From assembly GCF_900114035.1 (NCBI RefSeq), contig NZ_FORP01000005.1, positions 124,001 through 188,000 of the forward strand: DNA of 64,000 bases. Reading direction: 5' to 3'. Below the pieces are notes generated by a model. The model was not told the origin of the DNA. It saw nothing but the letters and a program-made list of their open reading frames with translations, and searched no databases. Every line of letters begins with the position of its first letter. Positions within the stretch are counted from its first letter, which is position 1. This document shows positions 31,741-40,767 of this stretch, piece by piece. Made by a program: the position numbers and the translations under genes. This stretch comes from Amycolatopsis sacchari. GTDB lineage: Bacteria > Actinomycetota > Actinomycetes > Mycobacteriales > Pseudonocardiaceae.

Positions 31741-33747
31741 CCCGGGTGCCGCGGGTTGCCGGAGCAGGTGTTCGACCAGGCGTTCCTTGGCCAGGGCGAG
31801 GTGACGCCGGTAGGTGCCGTAGGGCACGCCGAGGCGCCGGGCCGCGGCCTTGTGCGTGCGGGAGGCCGAGATGTACGTGGCGGTGAGCGCTTCGTGCGCC
31901 CTGACCCCGGCGGGGTCGACCAGCAGCGCGTCCAGCGCCTTGGTGATGGCGCCACGCAGGTCCGTGACCGGGTCCGGCGAACCGGGCGGAACGAGGTGCG
32001 AGCGCAGCAGGACGTTCGTGGCGAACTCCCGCGGCGTGTGCCACGTGCGCAGCGCCTCCAGCACGCCGTCCTCGAACGCGGCGCGCGGCAGGTCGCCGTC
32101 ACGCTCGTCGCCGGGCCAGGTCGCGACGGGCGGGGCCGTCGCGCGGGCCCGGTGCCGCACCCACTGTTCCACGGTCTGCCGCCGCCAGTCCCGGCCGAAG
32201 ACGTGCTGTTCCCGCCCGCCGACGTCGACGACCGCGACCTCCCGCAGCCCGGCCGCGGCGAGGTAGCGCCGCCAGCGCTCGCCGTCCTCGAAGACGGTGA
32301 AGGTGACCGCGCGCCCCCTGGTCCTCATCTCCTCCGCGATCGTGCGCCTGCTGATGAGGTCCATCAGCGGCGAGCGGCGCTGGTACCAGCCGGGGTGCAC
32401 CGCGAACCGCCGGATGCCCAGGTGCTCGCCGGGGCCCAGCGGAGCGGCCGCCGCCACCAGGTCCCAGACCACGTCGATCACCGGGTCCGCCGCGCGGTCC
32501 TCGGGCAGCGGCGCGCCCAGCCGCAGGATGGCCATGAACGCCACCGGCGTGGTGGAGCCCGCGTAGCGGTACACGCGGAACGCCTCCGGCTGGCGGCGCA
32601 CCCAGTGCGCGACCGCGGCCGCCGACTCCGGGCCCTCGGCCTCCTCGGCCATGCGCAGCACGCCGGGCACGTCCCCGGCCCGCAGCGGGGCGTCCTCGAC
32701 GTGGGGATGCGCGCGCCAGTCGTAGGGGTCTTCCGGACCGCCCTGGTCCCGGAAGAGGAACATCCACTCCGCGGCGCGCAGCAGCGCGTCGTCCTCGGCG
32801 GCGGCCCGCACCGCCCGCAGGCCCGCGAGCGAGATGCGGACGCGGACGTCGTCGTAGCGCTCGGGATCCCGCCAGCGCAGGTCGGCCTCGAGCGTCGCGC
32901 GCACCGCGTCGTGCGGGTACAGCCCTTCGGGGGTGGCCTCGATGTAGGGCTGCTGGCGCAGCCACGAGAACAGCGCCGTGGTGTCCTCGTCCCCGAGCAC
33001 GGCGCGCAGCAGCGGCTCGCGCGTGACGTAGGCCTGCGCGACGACCTCCAGTGCCCGCTGGTGGACGGTGCTGGGCAGGTCGCCGACCAGCCGCTCGACG
33101 AGGGTGGTGAGCACGTCGCCGGTGGGCTGCCACGGCGCGCCGGGCGCCGCGGGCACGGACGCGGCCAGCGACAGCGCGAGCGGGCTGCCGCCGGCGAAGG
33201 CGACGAAGGCGCCGCGTTGTTCGGCGGGGACACCGCGCGCGGCGAGCAGCGCGTCGGACTGGGCGGCGTCGAGCGGCCGCACCGCCAGTGCGGTGAACAG
33301 CTGCGCCCACCCCGGGTCCAGCGACCACTCCACGTCGGGGGCGACCCTGCTGGCCAGCACCACCACCGCGTTCTCGGCGAGCCGCAGCAGGAAGGTCTCC
33401 CGCAGCCACGCCTCCAGCGGCTGGCACTGCTCGAAGGTGTCGATGAGCAGCACCGCGCCCGGGTCGGTGCACGCCGTGGCCGCGGCCTCCTCCAGCCGGC
33501 GCGGATCGGCGTCGACGAACCGGGCGTCGACGTGCACGACGGTGCGGCCGGCGAGCCCGGCCCGGCGGGCGGCGTAGCGCAGCAGGGAGGACTTGCCGAT
33601 GCCGCCAGGGCCGTGCAGGTACGCCACGAGCGGCGCGTCCGCCGCACCCGAGAGCATCCGGTCGAGCGCCGCCCGCTCCCGTTCCCGGCCCACCAGTGCC
33701 CCGGCCCGTGCCGCGGCCAGGCGGCTCGCGAGTTCCGTCGCGCCCAA
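31732..33747 (-). CDS. AAA/STAND-type ATPase with C-terminal helix-turn-helix
   Basis: About 671 residues. No ATG or GTG fits; TTG 33747 (LGATELASRL) follows GAGAGGAG and is the best start. The N-terminal ATPase has Walker A GPGGIGKSS (about residue 49), Walker B AVLLIDTFEQC (about 100) and a sensor-like ASRVAPD, as in STAND regulators. A long helical middle follows. The end (HEALTATYISASRTHKAAAR, then RLGVPYGTYRRHLALAKERL) looks like an HTH. It is probably a large ATP-dependent transcriptional regulator; target unknown. Confidence 0.75.
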   Translation of the reverse strand: MGATELASRLAAARAGALVGRERERAALDRMLSGAADAPLVAYLHGPGGIGKSSLLRYAARRAGLAGRTVVHVDARFVDADPRRLEEAAATACTDPGAVLLIDTFEQCQPLEAWLRETFLLRLAENAVVVLASRVAPDVEWSLDPGWAQLFTALAVRPLDAAQSDALLAARGVPAEQRGAFVAFAGGSPLALSLAASVPAAPGAPWQPTGDVLTTLVERLVGDLPSTVHQRALEVVAQAYVTREPLLRAVLGDEDTTALFSWLRQQPYIEATPEGLYPHDAVRATLEADLRWRDPERYDDVRVRISLAGLRAVRAAAEDDALLRAAEWMFLFRDQGGPEDPYDWRAHPHVEDAPLRAGDVPGVLRMAEEAEGPESAAAVAHWVRRQPEAFRVYRYAGSTTPVAFMAILRLGAPLPEDRAADPVIDVVWDLVAAAAPLGPGEHLGIRRFAVHPGWYQRRSPLMDLISRRTIAEEMRTRGRAVTFTVFEDGERWRRYLAAAGLREVAVVDVGGREQHVFGRDWRRQTVEQWVRHRARATAPPVATWPGDERDGDLPRAAFEDGVLEALRTWHTPREFATNVLLRSHLVPPGSPDPVTDLRGAITKALDALLVDPAGVRAHEALTATYISASRTHKAAARRLGVPYGTYRRHLALAKERLVEHLLRQPAAPGQR

Positions 33748-33921
33748 TCCGGCTCCTCTCGTCGGGATCCATCTTGCCGCCGGAGATCGGGCCGGTGAAG
33801 CGCGTGGGTGGGCAGTGTTGGGCGTGACTGAGCACCGCGGGACGTGGATATCGGGCAGTGCGGTGACCCAGGGTCGCGGGTAGGAGGACGGCGCCGCCGT
33901 CCACGGACCCCGAGGACCGCC

Positions 33922-34389
33922 ATGAGCATCCCCTACCTCGCGCAGCGGGAGGACCAGCAGCAGCTCGAGTGGATCGGCGGCGGCGTCTTCAGCGTCCTGC
34001 TCGACGCCGAGGCGACCGGCGGGCAGCTGACCGTGGGCCGCTTCGCCGTCAGCGAGGGCGAAGCGCCGCCGTTCCACCTGCACAACAACGAGGACGAGGT
34101 CTTCCTGCTGCTGTCCGGTTCCGCGCTGGTGTGGGCGGGCGAGGAGGAGCACGAGCTGGGGGAGGGCGGGATCGTCTTCCTGCCCCGGCGCATCCCGCAC
34201 AGCTACCGGATCACCTCGGAGAAGGCGGACCTGCTGCTCATCGCGACCCCGGGCGGGCTGGAGAAGATGTTCCGCCACGCGGGCCGTGACCTGCGTGAGC
34301 CGCGGCCGGAGGGCTTCGAGATCACGCCGCAGATGCTCGCCGAGGCCGCCGAGCTCGCGGGGAACGTCGTCCTCGGCCCGCCCCGCTGA
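33922..34389 (+). CDS. Cupin-domain protein (quercetinase-like size)
   Basis: A 155-residue single-domain cupin. Motif 1 PPFHLHNNEDEVFLLLSG (about residues 49-66) and motif 2 GIVFLPRRIPHSYRI (about 86-100) give two His plus Glu and a third His. The C-terminal helix (EITPQMLAEAAELAGN) is common in actinobacterial cupins that accompany quinone reductases. Transcribed toward the oxidoreductase at 34490, with a 100-bp gap holding two palindromes, so it is probably a separate unit. Divergent from the ATPase regulator (174-bp gap, nothing else seen). Confidence 0.8.
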   Translation: MSIPYLAQREDQQQLEWIGGGVFSVLLDAEATGGQLTVGRFAVSEGEAPPFHLHNNEDEVFLLLSGSALVWAGEEEHELGEGGIVFLPRRIPHSYRITSEKADLLLIATPGGLEKMFRHAGRDLREPRPEGFEITPQMLAEAAELAGNVVLGPPR

Positions 34390-34409
34390 CGGGCGTGCCC
34401 CACATCACT

Positions 34410-34466
34410 TTGCTTCGAATTCAAAGCAAGGTTAGTGTTCTTGCCAGGTGCTTCGAACTCGAAGCA
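34410..34466. promoter_or_regulatory. Two tandem TGCTTCGA-type palindromes
   Basis: TTGCTTCGAATTCAAAGCAA at 34410-34429 is nearly palindromic, and TGCTTCGAACTCGAAGCA at 34449-34466 is perfect. Their centres are 38 bp apart, immediately upstream of the oxidoreductase/hydrolase operon. Such pairs bind dimeric MarR- or HxlR-type repressors. No gene for one is next to it, so the regulator is unlinked or is the ATPase protein. Confidence 0.6.
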
Positions 34467-34489
34467 ACAACCAGGAGAGTGAGAGTCCG

Positions 34490-35440
34490 ATGAAGGCGAT
34501 GCGTTTCTCCGAGTACGGCGACCCGGGTGTCCTGCGGTACGAGGACGTCGAGCTGCCCGTCCCCGCCGCCGGGCAGGTCCGGGTCCGCGTCACGGCGACG
34601 TCGTTCAACGGCGTCGACGGCAACATCCGCGGCGGGTTCATGCAGGGGCCGATCCCGGTGGAGCTGCCGCACACCCCCGGCATCGACGTGGCGGGCACGG
34701 TCGACGCGCTGGGCGAGGGGGTGGACGGGCTCGCGGTCGGGGACCGGGTGATCGGTTTCCTGCCGATGGACAAGCCCGGCGCCGCCGCCGAGTACGTCCT
34801 GGCCCCGGCCGAGGTCCTGGTGCCGGCGCCCACGAGCATCCCGCTGGCCGACGCCGCCGCGCTGCCGGTGGTGGGGCTGACCGCGTACCAGGCGCTGTTC
34901 GACCACGGCAAGCTGACGGCCGGGCAGCGGGTGCTGATCAACGGCGCGGGTGGCGCGGTCGGGGGCTACGCGGTGCAGCTGGCCAAGCGGGCGGACGCGC
35001 ACGTGATCGCCACGGCCAGCCCTCGCACCGGCGAGGCGGTCAAGTCCGCGGGTGCCGACGAGGTCATCGACCACACCACGACGGACGTGCTGTCCGCGGT
35101 GAGCGAGCCGGTGGACGTCGTGCTCAACCTCGCCCCGGTCGCCCCGGAGCAGCTGGCCGCGCTGGTCGGCCTGATCCGCCGGGGCGGGGTCCTCGTCAAC
35201 ACCACGGTGTGGATGCCCGCGCCGTCGGACGACGAACGCGGGGTGCGCGGGATCGACCTGTTCGTGCGCAGCGACACCGGTCAGCTGTCGCAGCTGGTGG
35301 AGCTGATCGACCGCGGCGAGCTGCGGGTCGACGTCGCGCGGCGGGTGCCGCTGGCCGAACTGCCCTCGGTGCACGCCCAGGCCGCCGCCGGTGAGCTGGC
35401 GGGCAAGGTCGTCATCACCGTGGCTCCGGAAGGCCGCTGA
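34490..35440 (+). CDS. Medium-chain NADP-dependent oxidoreductase (quinone reductase family)
   Basis: A 316-residue MDR protein without the structural zinc lobe. It has FNGVDGNIRGG and PHTPGIDVAGTV in the GroES-like domain and the nucleotide motif INGAGGAVGGYAVQLAK (about residues 150-166). It resembles quinone/enone reductases. It is followed after two bases by an alpha/beta hydrolase gene, and the pair is preceded by two palindromes at 34410-34466. Likely a stress- or substrate-inducible reductase plus esterase unit. Confidence 0.88.
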   Translation: MKAMRFSEYGDPGVLRYEDVELPVPAAGQVRVRVTATSFNGVDGNIRGGFMQGPIPVELPHTPGIDVAGTVDALGEGVDGLAVGDRVIGFLPMDKPGAAAEYVLAPAEVLVPAPTSIPLADAAALPVVGLTAYQALFDHGKLTAGQRVLINGAGGAVGGYAVQLAKRADAHVIATASPRTGEAVKSAGADEVIDHTTTDVLSAVSEPVDVVLNLAPVAPEQLAALVGLIRRGGVLVNTTVWMPAPSDDERGVRGIDLFVRSDTGQLSQLVELIDRGELRVDVARRVPLAELPSVHAQAAAGELAGKVVITVAPEGR

Positions 35441-35442
35441 CC

Positions 35443-36372
35443 ATGGCGCTGAGCCTGGACCCGGAGATCGCGGAGGCGCTGGCCCCGATGGCCGGCGCCA
35501 CCGCGCCCGCGGTGGGCGACGTCGCCGCGCGCCGCGCGCTGTGGGAGCCGATCATCGGCGCCGCCTCGGCGGCGCAGCCGATCCCGGACGACGTCAAGAC
35601 CACCGACTACCACGCCACCGCCGGGGACGGTGCGCGGATCACGATGCGCTGGTACACAAAGGACGGTGCGACGCCGGGTCCGGCGGTGCTGTTCTTCCAC
35701 GGCGGCGGGTACATCTTCGGCCACATCGACCTGTTCGACGGGCCCGTCTCCCGGTACGTGTCCGCCAGCGGCGTACCGATGCTGTCGGTCGAATACCGCC
35801 GTGCGCCCGAAAACCCGTTCCCGATCCCGCTGGAGGACGCCTACACGGCGTTGACCTGGCTGCACGAGCACGCCGCGGAACTGGGCGTCGACCCCGGTCG
35901 GATCGCGGTGATGGGCGACAGCGCGGGCGGGGGCATGGCCGCGGGGCTGACCATCCTCGCCCGCGAGCGCGGTGGCCCGGGGATCGCCCGGCAGATCCTG
36001 ATCATGCCGATGCTCGACGACCGCACCCCTCCGCCGGACCCGCACGTGGCGCCGTACCTGCTGTGGTCCCACGAAGACAGCCGCACCGCGTGGCCCGCCC
36101 TCCTCGGCGGCTCGGCGGACGTGCCCGCCACGGCGGCACCGGCGCGGCTGGCGGACGCGGCGGGCCTCCCACCCGCCTACATCGAGGTCGGCCAGCTCGA
36201 CCTCTTCCGCGACGAGGACACCGCCTACGCCACGAAACTCAGCCGGGCCGGGGTGCCGGTGGAGTTCCACCTCCACCCCGGTGCGCCCCACGAATTCGAC
36301 TCGATCGCCTTCACCGCTGACGTCTCCCGGCGCGCCGTCGCCGACCGCGTCCGGGTGCTCAAGTCGATCTGA
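35443..36372 (+). CDS. Alpha/beta hydrolase, hormone-sensitive-lipase (HSL) family
   Basis: A 309-residue esterase. The oxyanion motif is HGGGYIFGH (about residues 86-94), the nucleophile elbow GDSAGGGM (Ser about 164). The Asp is in QLDLFRDED and the His in PGAPHEFDS near the end. This places it with bacterial HSL-type carboxylesterases. It shares the promoter of the oxidoreductase two bases upstream. Confidence 0.88.
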   Translation: MALSLDPEIAEALAPMAGATAPAVGDVAARRALWEPIIGAASAAQPIPDDVKTTDYHATAGDGARITMRWYTKDGATPGPAVLFFHGGGYIFGHIDLFDGPVSRYVSASGVPMLSVEYRRAPENPFPIPLEDAYTALTWLHEHAAELGVDPGRIAVMGDSAGGGMAAGLTILARERGGPGIARQILIMPMLDDRTPPPDPHVAPYLLWSHEDSRTAWPALLGGSADVPATAAPARLADAAGLPPAYIEVGQLDLFRDEDTAYATKLSRAGVPVEFHLHPGAPHEFDSIAFTADVSRRAVADRVRVLKSI

Positions 36373-36410
36373 GCGGGGCGGGCCGCCGGTTGACTCGCCG
36401 CCCCGATCGC

Positions 36411-36432
36411 GTTACGTTTCGGGAAAAGTAAC
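36411..36432. promoter_or_regulatory. GTTAC-N12-GTAAC operator upstream of acyl-CoA synthetase
   Basis: GTTAC at 36411-36415 and GTAAC at 36428-36432, 20 bases before the start codon. The same half-sites at the same 12-base spacing occur twice at 39906-39976. Confidence 0.65.
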
Positions 36433-36452
36433 ACGGCAAGCGGGAGGGCGGC

Positions 36453-37964
36453 ATGGCGAACCTGGCCACCGTGCTGGACGTCTCCGCCGGGCGCTTCGGC
36501 GCGCGGGAGTTCCTCGTCGCGGGGACGCGTCGCCTGACGTTCGCGGAGGTGTCACGACGGGCGGCGGCGCTGGCGCGGCGGCTGGTGGATTCCGGGGTCG
36601 CACCCGGGGACAAGGTGGCGCTGTCGTGCCCCAACGTGCCGGAGTTCACCATCGCGTACTGGGCGGTGCTGCGGGCGGGCGGTGTGGTGGTGCCGCTCAA
36701 CATCCTGTTGCGCGCCAGGGAAATCGCCTACCACCTGGAAGACTCGGACGCGGTCGCGCACCTCGTGCACGACGACCCGCGCCTCGTGGGAACCGCGCGC
36801 GAAGCCGGCGGCCGGGTCTGGACCATCGGTGCGGACGAGGCGGGGGAGACGACCTGGTGCGGCGAGCCGCTGACCGGTCCCGCCTCGTTCGCCACCGTGC
36901 CGCGCGAGGACGGCGACACCGCCGTCATCCTCTACACCTCCGGCACCACGGGACGGCCCAAGGGCGCCGAACTCACCCACCGCAACCTGCGGCTCAACGC
37001 GCGCGCGGCGGAGTCGGTGTACGAACTGGACCCCGCCCGGCCGGACACCCACCTGCTGGTCGCGCCCCTGTTCCACTCGCTGGGGCAGACGTGCGTGCAG
37101 AACGCGTCCACCGCCTGCGGCTCCAGGATCGTGATGCTGCCCAGGTTCGACGCCGCCGAGGCGCTGCGGCTCATGCTCGACGAGCACGTCACGATCTTCG
37201 CCGGGGTGCCGACGATGTTCTGGGGGTTGCTGCGGGCGCTCGACGACCTGCCGGAGGGAAAGCGCTTGCACGGGCGGCTCCGCGTGGCCGCCTCAGGTGG
37301 GTCGGCCCTGCCGGTCGAGCTCCACAGGGAGTTCGAGGCCCGGTTCGGCGTGTCCATTTTGGAGGGTTACGGGCTGTCCGAGACCTCGCCGATGGCCAGC
37401 CACACCAGGCTGGGTGAGCCGGTCCGCGCCGGGTCCATCGGCCGTCCCGTCGACGGCGTCGAGATGAAGCTGATCGCGGACGACTGGTCCGACCTCCCGG
37501 GCGAACCGGGGACCGTCGGTGAGATCGCGATCCGCGGGCACAACGTGATGAAGGGCTACTACAAACGGCCCGAGGCGACGGCCGAGGCCATCCGCGGCGG
37601 CTGGTTCCGCACCGGGGACCTGGCCCGCAAGGACGCCGACGGCTGCTACTACATCGTCGGCCGGTCCAAGGACCTCATCATCCGCGGTGGCTACAACGTC
37701 TACCCGCGGGAGGTCGAGGAGGTGCTCATGGAGCACCCGGCGGTGTCGCTGGTCGCGGTGATCGGGGTCCCGCACCCCTCGCACGGGCAGGAGGTCAAGG
37801 CCGTCGTCGTCCCCGCCGAGGGCCACGAGGGCGTTCGGCCCGAGGACCTGGTGGACTGGAGCCGGAAGCAGCTGGCGGCCTACAAGTACCCGCGGATCGT
37901 CGAGTTCCGCGAGCACCTGCCGATGACGTCCACCGGCAAGATCCTCAAGCGGGAGATCTCCTGA
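36453..37964 (+). CDS. Long-chain-type acyl-CoA synthetase (AMP-forming)
   Basis: A 503-residue ANL ligase. Motifs: ILYTSGTTGRPKGAEL (about residue 153), EGYGLSETSPMAS (about 300), FRTGDLARKDADGCYYIVGR (about 385), and the catalytic Lys in STGKILKREIS at the very end. It activates a fatty or aryl-alkanoic acid to its CoA ester. The operator at 36411-36432 links it to the convergent and divergent genes up to 40764. Confidence 0.9.
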   Translation: MANLATVLDVSAGRFGAREFLVAGTRRLTFAEVSRRAAALARRLVDSGVAPGDKVALSCPNVPEFTIAYWAVLRAGGVVVPLNILLRAREIAYHLEDSDAVAHLVHDDPRLVGTAREAGGRVWTIGADEAGETTWCGEPLTGPASFATVPREDGDTAVILYTSGTTGRPKGAELTHRNLRLNARAAESVYELDPARPDTHLLVAPLFHSLGQTCVQNASTACGSRIVMLPRFDAAEALRLMLDEHVTIFAGVPTMFWGLLRALDDLPEGKRLHGRLRVAASGGSALPVELHREFEARFGVSILEGYGLSETSPMASHTRLGEPVRAGSIGRPVDGVEMKLIADDWSDLPGEPGTVGEIAIRGHNVMKGYYKRPEATAEAIRGGWFRTGDLARKDADGCYYIVGRSKDLIIRGGYNVYPREVEEVLMEHPAVSLVAVIGVPHPSHGQEVKAVVVPAEGHEGVRPEDLVDWSRKQLAAYKYPRIVEFREHLPMTSTGKILKREIS

Positions 37965-37976
37965 GCCGTCTCCGCG

Positions 37977-38876
37977 TCAGCGGGCGCGGCGCAGGTGCGC
38001 CAGGAGCGCTTCGTTCACCGTGTCCGGGGCCTGCTGGTGCACCCAGTGCCCGGCACCTTCCACGACGACGGTGCGCAGGTCCTCGAACGCCCGCGCGCCC
38101 GGTTCGGACCGCATGAACGTGGTCACCGGGTCCTCGCTGCCCGTGACGAACAGCGAAGGCTGCCGGAAGACCCGCTCCGGCGCCGCCTTGGTGTGGCGCC
38201 AGTTGTCGTCGATGTTGCGGTAGTAGTTGAGCCCGCCCGCGAAACCCGTGCGGCGGAACTGCGCGGCGATCCTGCCGAACATCTCCGGCGGCAGCCAACC
38301 GGGCGGGCACACGGGCGTGCCGGTGTCGAGGAGGTCGTAGCGGTCGCTGAAGATCGCGGCCAGTGCACGCTCGACGTCGCGCATCAGCAGTGCCTCGGCG
38401 GGACCGGCTTCCTGGAACCGGATCTGGTAGAACTGCTCGCCCCAGCGGGCGCGGAGGATCCGGGTCGGCGGGGCGGGCGCGGGCGCGGTGTACGGCACGC
38501 TGAAACCGGCGAGCGAGCGGACGGCGGCCGGGTGGTCGAGGCCGAGCTGCCACACGCACGCGGCGCCCCAGTCGTGGCCGACGAAGTGGGCCGCGTCGGC
38601 ACCTTCGTGCTCGAGCAGGCCGATCAGGTCCAGCCCGACCGTGCGCAGCGCGTAGGCCGATCGTTCGCGGGGGCGCGAACTCCCGCCGTAGCCGCGCATG
38701 TCGGGAGCCAGCACGCGAAAACCCGCCTCGACGAGCACGGGGATCTGCAGCCGCCAGGTCAGTGCGAGGTCGGGGAACCCGTGCGCGAGCACGACGAGCG
38801 GGCCTTCACCCGCCGCGGTCACCGCGAGCTCCACCCCGTTCACCCGCCACAGCTCGGGCTCGATCGCGACCGTCAT
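37977..38876 (-). CDS. Epoxide-hydrolase-type alpha/beta hydrolase
   Basis: A 299-residue enzyme. HGFPDLALTWR carries the oxyanion HGFP of epoxide hydrolases, GHDWGAACVW the Asp nucleophile (about residue 109), and GAGHWVHQQAP the catalytic His. Its Tyr-rich cap (GFAGGLNYYRNIDDNW) fits soluble epoxide hydrolases and close dehalogenases. Coupled to the upstream MDR gene by a four-base overlap. Twelve bases separate it from the convergent ligase gene. Confidence 0.87.
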   Translation of the reverse strand: MTVAIEPELWRVNGVELAVTAAGEGPLVVLAHGFPDLALTWRLQIPVLVEAGFRVLAPDMRGYGGSSRPRERSAYALRTVGLDLIGLLEHEGADAAHFVGHDWGAACVWQLGLDHPAAVRSLAGFSVPYTAPAPAPPTRILRARWGEQFYQIRFQEAGPAEALLMRDVERALAAIFSDRYDLLDTGTPVCPPGWLPPEMFGRIAAQFRRTGFAGGLNYYRNIDDNWRHTKAAPERVFRQPSLFVTGSEDPVTTFMRSEPGARAFEDLRTVVVEGAGHWVHQQAPDTVNEALLAHLRRAR

Positions 38877-39892
38877 CGTGCCGCCTGGTTGAGCCGCACC
38901 AGCATCTTGCCGACGTTGGCGCCGGACAGCAGGCCGAGCAACGCTCCGACGGCGTTTTCGAGGCCGTCCACCACCGTCGTGGGCGGGTCGAACGAGCCGT
39001 CCTGGAGCCAGCCGCGGGCGAGCGCGATCCAGCCCGGCCAGCGGTCCAGGTGGTCCAGCACGATGAAACCCCGCAGGGACAAGCGTTTTCTCGTGATCAG
39101 CGCGAGGTTGGCAGGGCCGGGCACGGGTTCCTCGGCGTTCGCCTGGGACACCGAGCCGCACACCGCCACCCGGCCGCCCGTCCGCAGCGCGTCGAGAGCG
39201 GCCTCCAGCTGGTCCCCGCCCACGTTGTCCAGGTACACGTCGATCCCGTCGGGCGCCGCGGCGCGCAGGGCGGGCCCGACCGGTCCCGCCTTGTAGTCGA
39301 TCGCCCGGTCGTACCCGAGTCGCTCCACCAGCCTCCGGGCCTTCTCCGGCCCGCCGGCCGACCCGATCACCGTGGCGGCGCCGAGGTGCCGGGCGACCCG
39401 GGCGGCCACCACGCCGACGGCACCGGCGGCGGCCGACACGAAGACGACGTCGCCGGGGCGCACGGGTGCGAACTCGCTCAGCGCCAGGTACGCGGTGAGG
39501 CCGGGCATCCCGAGCACGCCGAGGTAGTCCGAGCCGCGGACGCCCGCCGTGTCCACGCGATGGGTGTCTTCCGCCCGGACGACGGCGAAATCCCGCCAGC
39601 CGCTGTGGTGCCACACGACGTCCCCCGCACGCAGCCCCGGGCTCCGCGACTCCACGACCGTGCCGATGGCGGCGCCGTCGAGCGGAGCGCCGAGGGCGAA
39701 CGGCGGGAGGTAGGACGGCACGTCCCGCATGCGGGCGCGCATCGAGGGGTCGACGGACATCCAGTCGTTGCGCACCACCACTTCTCCCGGCTCCGGGGCG
39801 GGCACGGCGCGCTCCACGATGGTGAAGTCGGCCGGGGACGGCACTCCCACCGGACGCGACACCAGGTGGACTTCTCGGCTGGTCGTGGTCAT
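38873..39892 (-). CDS. MDR-family NADP-dependent enone/alkenal reductase (CurA-like)
   Basis: A 339-residue zinc-free MDR protein from ATG 39892 after GGAGGAACCG. It has WMSVDPSMRARMRD near the N-terminus, as in leukotriene B4 12-hydroxydehydrogenase and CurA types, and VSAAAGAVGVVAARVAR (about residue 150) for NADPH. It probably reduces a conjugated C=C bond. First gene of a two-gene operon with the epoxide-hydrolase-like gene. Its promoter overlaps the operator at 39906-39927. Confidence 0.87.
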   Translation of the reverse strand: MTTTSREVHLVSRPVGVPSPADFTIVERAVPAPEPGEVVVRNDWMSVDPSMRARMRDVPSYLPPFALGAPLDGAAIGTVVESRSPGLRAGDVVWHHSGWRDFAVVRAEDTHRVDTAGVRGSDYLGVLGMPGLTAYLALSEFAPVRPGDVVFVSAAAGAVGVVAARVARHLGAATVIGSAGGPEKARRLVERLGYDRAIDYKAGPVGPALRAAAPDGIDVYLDNVGGDQLEAALDALRTGGRVAVCGSVSQANAEEPVPGPANLALITRKRLSLRGFIVLDHLDRWPGWIALARGWLQDGSFDPPTTVVDGLENAVGALLGLLSGANVGKMLVRLNQAAR

Positions 39893-39905
39893 CGGTTCCT
39901 CCACT

Positions 39906-39976
39906 GTTACATCTTCTTGAACGTAACACACCTTGCGGCCGGGCGTTGTGAGCTGTTACACATGTCCACACGTAAC
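39906..39976. promoter_or_regulatory. Two GTTAC-N12-GTAAC operators in a divergent promoter
   Basis: Site 1 is 39906-39927 and site 2 is 39955-39976, both GTTAC, 12 bases, GTAAC, each flanked by T and A (TGTTAC...GTAACA). Centre-to-centre distance is 49 bp. Site 1 faces the MDR operon and site 2 the hydrolase at 39997. The pattern matches 36411-36432, so one regulator, probably the TetR at 40768, controls all three units. Confidence 0.7.
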
Positions 39977-39996
39977 ACAGGGAGGGAGGGGCAACG

Positions 39997-40764
39997 ATGC
40001 CCACCACTGCCAACGGAATCCACTACGAGGTCCGCGGCGACGGGCCGCGGACGATCGTCCTGCTGCCGGGCTTCGGGTGTTCGATCGAGTGCTGGGCCGG
40101 GGTGGCCCCGCTGCTCGACGGGTACCGGACCGTCCTGGTGGACCTCCCCGGGCACGCGGGCTCGTCCGGCGCGCGGGCCGACGGGAACCTCGCCCGTCTC
40201 GCGGACACCGTTTTCGAGGCCTGCCGGGAAATCGGGCTCACCGGTTTCGCCGTGGCCGGGCTGTCGCTGGGCGGTGCGATCAGCGTGCGGATCGCGCTGG
40301 ACCACCCCGCCGAGGTGGAGGCGGTCGTGGGGGTCATGCCGTGGAACGCGGGCGGGACTTCGCCGGGTGACCCCGTCATCGAAGCCTTCTACGCCGCCTT
40401 CGGCGACCTGGACACGATCACGGCGGGCGTCGCGGGCATCTCGCACGACCCCGCGAAGACGACCGACCTGGTGCGGACCATGCCCACGGTCACCGAGCAG
40501 ATGTGGCGTGGCTGGCTCGGCGGCGGCGTGTACACGAGCATGGCCGACGAGCTGCCCGGGTTGCGGGTGCCGCTGCTGTACCTGGTCGGCGGCAAGGACG
40601 TCGTGGTCAACCTGGAGAAGCAGATCTCGGACGTGCGGCAGGTGCCCGGCGGCAGGCTGGTGCTGCTGGCCGACGCCGGGCACCTCGCGTGTTACGAGAC
40701 GCCCGAAGTGGTCGCCGCGGAAATGCGGCAGTTCCTCGGGGCGCCAGCGGTCGCGGCCGTGTGA
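39997..40764 (+). CDS. Alpha/beta-fold hydrolase
   Basis: A 255-residue alpha/beta hydrolase, ATG preceded by GGGAGGGAGGGG. LLPGFGCSIECW replaces the usual HG oxyanion segment, the nucleophile elbow is GLSLGGAIS (Ser about 90), Asp lies in VGGKDVVVN and His in DAGHLACYE. It ends four bases before the convergent TetR gene and is preceded by the operator at 39955-39976. Confidence 0.87.
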   Translation: MPTTANGIHYEVRGDGPRTIVLLPGFGCSIECWAGVAPLLDGYRTVLVDLPGHAGSSGARADGNLARLADTVFEACREIGLTGFAVAGLSLGGAISVRIALDHPAEVEAVVGVMPWNAGGTSPGDPVIEAFYAAFGDLDTITAGVAGISHDPAKTTDLVRTMPTVTEQMWRGWLGGGVYTSMADELPGLRVPLLYLVGGKDVVVNLEKQISDVRQVPGGRLVLLADAGHLACYETPEVVAAEMRQFLGAPAVAAV

Positions 40765-40767
40765 CGC

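Noticed and set aside
31732-33747. ATPase as a classical LuxR-type LAL regulator
   Set aside because: The C-terminal HTH lacks the LuxR signature and the protein is shorter than the 900-residue LAL class; a STAND-like ATPase regulator is the safer call.
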